Positions 14,265 to 15,968 of a DNA stretch of 15,968 nucleotides are shown in pieces. A program made the translations under genes and the position numbers. Each line of letters opens with the position of its first letter. Position 1 is the first letter of the stretch. Location of the stretch: positions 1 to 15,968 of the forward strand of contig DASRJO010000141.1 in assembly GCA_035649435.1 (NCBI GenBank), written 5' to 3'. This DNA comes from DASRJW01 sp035649435. Its GTDB lineage: Bacteria; Krumholzibacteriota; Krumholzibacteriia; G020349025. Below the pieces are notes generated by a model. The model was not told where the DNA came from. It did not search any database and saw only the letters and a program-made list of their open reading frames with translations.

Positions 14265-15465
14265 CTTTCCCATGCCTCGAACCGATTCCTCCTCACACCG
14301 CCGCACACGGATTCTCATGGGTGTGCCGACTCCTGGAGCCCGAGTGGGTGGGACGGCTCTGCCCATCCCCATGCTGGTGGAGGATCTGGGACAGGATGCG
14401 CGCTTCGACATCCGGATTCTAGCGTACGGGCGATGGGAGGAGAACGAACCGTTGGCAGTCAAGGTCGTGCATCAGATCGTGGATCTCCTCCGCTATCCGC
14501 TGCGCCTCCACCGGGCTCGGCCCGATCTCGTGCACCTGCACTCGTCGTTCGATCGCAAGACGATCGTGCGCGACCTCGCGTTCGGTGCCCTCACCCGCGT
14601 CGCGGGACGGCCGTTGCTCGTCGAGTGGCATGGCGCCGAGGTGGATCTCCTGCACCATCGCTCGCTCCTGTGGCGCGCCGGTTCCCGCTTGCTGCTGCGA
14701 GTCACGAGCGCACTGGCCGTCCTAGCCGATGAAGTGCGTACGGAGCTCGCGCGGACGGGGTTCGACAAACCCTGTTTCCTGGTGAAGAACCCCATCGATC
14801 TGGCGCGCTTCACGCGACCGGTCGATCTCCGGCGGCGTTGGGGAATCGAACCCAGCGCACCGCTTTTGCTCTTCATCTCTCGGCTCATCTCAACCAAGGG
14901 TCTGCTCGACGTCATCGACGCCATGTCCCGCCTGTCGGCGCAGGAAGCTCATCTCCTGGTGGTGGGAGATGGCCCGGAACGGCAGCCAGCCGAAGCCCGC
15001 ACGCAGCAGCTGGGCCTGGCGAAGCGGATTCATTTCACCGGCCAGGTGCATGAGGCCGAGGCGGTGGACTTCTATTGCGGCTGCGACGTGCTCGTGCTGC
15101 CGACGTATGCCGCCGAAGGTTTCCCCATGTCCATCTTTCAGGCGGTCGCAGCGGGTCAGGGCATCATCACCACGCGCATTCGCGCCGCCGCCGATCATCT
15201 CACCGAGCCGGATCATTGTCTCTTCGTGCCGCCGCGAGACCCCGTCGCGATCGCTCATGCGATCGATCGCCTGCTGTCGGACCCGCATCTGTTGGCGTCC
15301 ATGCGGCGCAACAACCGCGACTTGGGGCCCCGGTTCGAGCGCCGGCGTGTGGCGGGGGAGTTCGGCGACATCTACCTGCAGATGGCGGAAGGCGTCCGCG
15401 CTCGACGGGACGCGAGAGCGCTGCCGTCAGCGCACCGCGGCGCCAAAGCGACGGGGGTCCGATGA
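14224..15465 (+). CDS. Glycosyltransferase family 4 (GT-B fold), altered E-x7-E motif
   Basis: A 413-residue cytoplasmic glycosyltransferase for the repeat unit. The fold proper starts at RILMGVPTPG (29-38), followed by a glycine loop at ARVGGT (39-44). EWHGAEVDLLHH (134-145) resembles the acceptor-domain H-G motif, and FLVKNPIDLARF (185-196) is the linker to the donor domain. LLLFISRLISTKGLLDVIDA (214-233, K225), LLVVGDGPER (244-253) and FTGQV (271-275) follow. The nucleotide-sugar motif reads AEGFPMSIFQAVAAG (297-311): E298 is kept, but the second Glu of E-x7-E is Gln306. ATG at 14224 has no clear ribosome site; ATG at 14272, just after a possible leader peptide, would remove 16 residues outside the fold. 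The last 40 residues or so are basic and probably disordered. The stop overlaps the carbamoyltransferase start (ATGA). Confidence 0.87.
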   Translation: MAANDSVVRRGGTDFPMPRTDSSSHRRTRILMGVPTPGARVGGTALPIPMLVEDLGQDARFDIRILAYGRWEENEPLAVKVVHQIVDLLRYPLRLHRARPDLVHLHSSFDRKTIVRDLAFGALTRVAGRPLLVEWHGAEVDLLHHRSLLWRAGSRLLLRVTSALAVLADEVRTELARTGFDKPCFLVKNPIDLARFTRPVDLRRRWGIEPSAPLLLFISRLISTKGLLDVIDAMSRLSAQEAHLLVVGDGPERQPAEARTQQLGLAKRIHFTGQVHEAEAVDFYCGCDVLVLPTYAAEGFPMSIFQAVAAGQGIITTRIRAAADHLTEPDHCLFVPPRDPVAIAHAIDRLLSDPHLLASMRRNNRDLGPRFERRRVAGEFGDIYLQMAEGVRARRDARALPSAHRGAKATGVR

Positions 15466-15968
15466 ACATCCTCGGAATCCACGACGGGCACACGGCAGCG
15501 GCGGCATTGCTGCGCGATGGACGCATCGTCGCAGCGGTGCAGGAGGAACGCTTCACACGCATCAAGAATTGGGCCGGGTTCCCGGCGCAAGCGGTGCGCT
15601 GGGTGCTGCAGAGCCAGGGGCTCGGCACCGCCGACGTCGACGCGGTGGTGCTGAACGGCAACCAGATGCCCTATGCCAAGAGCCGTGAGGAGATCCTGGC
15701 CGAATACGAGCGCACGGGAACGATCGGCACCACCTTGCGGCGGTTCGTCAAGCGCACCGCGGTACGCACGGTGTACGACGATCGTCGCCGCGCGCAGCGC
15801 AAGCGCATGACGTCGCGCTTCGGCTTCCCGGAAGACCGCGTGCACTTCGTCGACCACCACACGGCGCACGCCGCCGGGGCGTACTACGGCTGGGGGCGTT
15901 TCGACGAACCCATCCTGGTGCTGACGAACGACGGCGCAGGCGACGGTCTTTGCGCCACGGTGAGCATC
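15462..15968 (+). CDS. Carbamoyltransferase, NodU/CmcH family (5' part, runs off window)
   Basis: Only the first 169 residues are inside the window, and the frame is open to the last base. MNILGIHDGHTAAAAL (1-16), QEERFTRIKNW (27-37), VDHHTAHAAGAYYG (130-143) and LTNDGAGDG (154-162) are landmarks of the N-terminal Kae1-like domain, which transfers a carbamoyl group from carbamoyl-phosphate via a carbamoyl-adenylate. HHTAHAA carries the conserved metal-binding histidines. Full members run to roughly 550-600 residues, so most of the gene lies downstream. In polysaccharide loci such enzymes carbamoylate a sugar hydroxyl, as NodU does on Nod factor; here the substrate is probably a sugar of the exported glycan (inference). 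ATG at 15462 overlaps the upstream stop (ATGA), with GGGGG 4 bases before it. Confidence 0.9.
   Translation, partial: MNILGIHDGHTAAAALLRDGRIVAAVQEERFTRIKNWAGFPAQAVRWVLQSQGLGTADVDAVVLNGNQMPYAKSREEILAEYERTGTIGTTLRRFVKRTAVRTVYDDRRRAQRKRMTSRFGFPEDRVHFVDHHTAHAAGAYYGWGRFDEPILVLTNDGAGDGLCATVSI

Overview
The window is a dense, high-GC cell-surface polysaccharide locus from a Gram-negative bacterium. The Gram-negative assignment rests on an outer-membrane export lipoprotein paired with an inner-membrane co-polymerase. The sequence alone does not give the phylum; a proteobacterial or acidobacterial-type environmental genome is a guess. Almost every base is coding, genes overlap by 1-4 bases at many junctions, and no tRNA, rRNA, transposase or CRISPR array is visible.

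Layout. (1) 13-3074, plus strand: two polytopic membrane proteins resembling GT-C (lipid-sugar dependent) glycosyltransferases flank a 122-aa drug/metabolite-transporter-like protein. This looks like a glycan-decoration module of the ArnT/ArnE-F or O-antigen glucosylation kind. (2) 3075-3424: a 350-base non-coding stretch with a good sigma70-type promoter candidate and a potentially structured leader. (3) 3425-8071, plus strand: a four-gene assembly and export operon with an OPX/Wza-like lipoprotein, a Wzz/GumC-like chain-length co-polymerase, a stand-alone BY-kinase-like ATPase with a degenerate P-loop, and a Wzy/WaaL-type polymerase or ligase. (4) 8023-14024, minus strand, listed here in transcription order: Wzx-like flippase, glucose-1-phosphate cytidylyltransferase (rfbF), CDP-glucose 4,6-dehydratase (rfbG-like), an NAD-dependent epimerase/reductase, a cupin sugar epimerase-like protein, and a GT4 glycosyltransferase. 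Its last gene overlaps the tail of the polymerase gene by 49 bases, and all six genes appear to use GTG or TTG starts. (5) 14025-14223: a divergent control region. (6) 14224-15968, plus strand: a second GT4 glycosyltransferase overlapping (ATGA) a NodU/CmcH-type carbamoyltransferase that runs off the window.

How the genes fit together (inference): glucose-1-phosphate is activated to CDP-glucose and dehydrated to CDP-4-keto-6-deoxyglucose. The cupin and the short-chain reductase then probably epimerise and reduce it to a CDP-6-deoxyhexose; no 3-dehydrase (RfbH/DdhC) is present to make a 3,6-dideoxy sugar. GT4 enzymes build the repeat unit, Wzx flips it, the Wzy-like protein polymerises it under co-polymerase and kinase-like control, and the OPX protein exports it. 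The GT-C proteins and the carbamoyltransferase may decorate it. No initiating phosphoglycosyltransferase is in view, so the locus continues outside the window.

The most interesting points are the kinase-like ATPase without its Walker A lysine, the GT4 enzyme with Glu-to-Gln in its E-x7-E motif, the incomplete CDP-deoxysugar pathway, and the two regulatory gaps.
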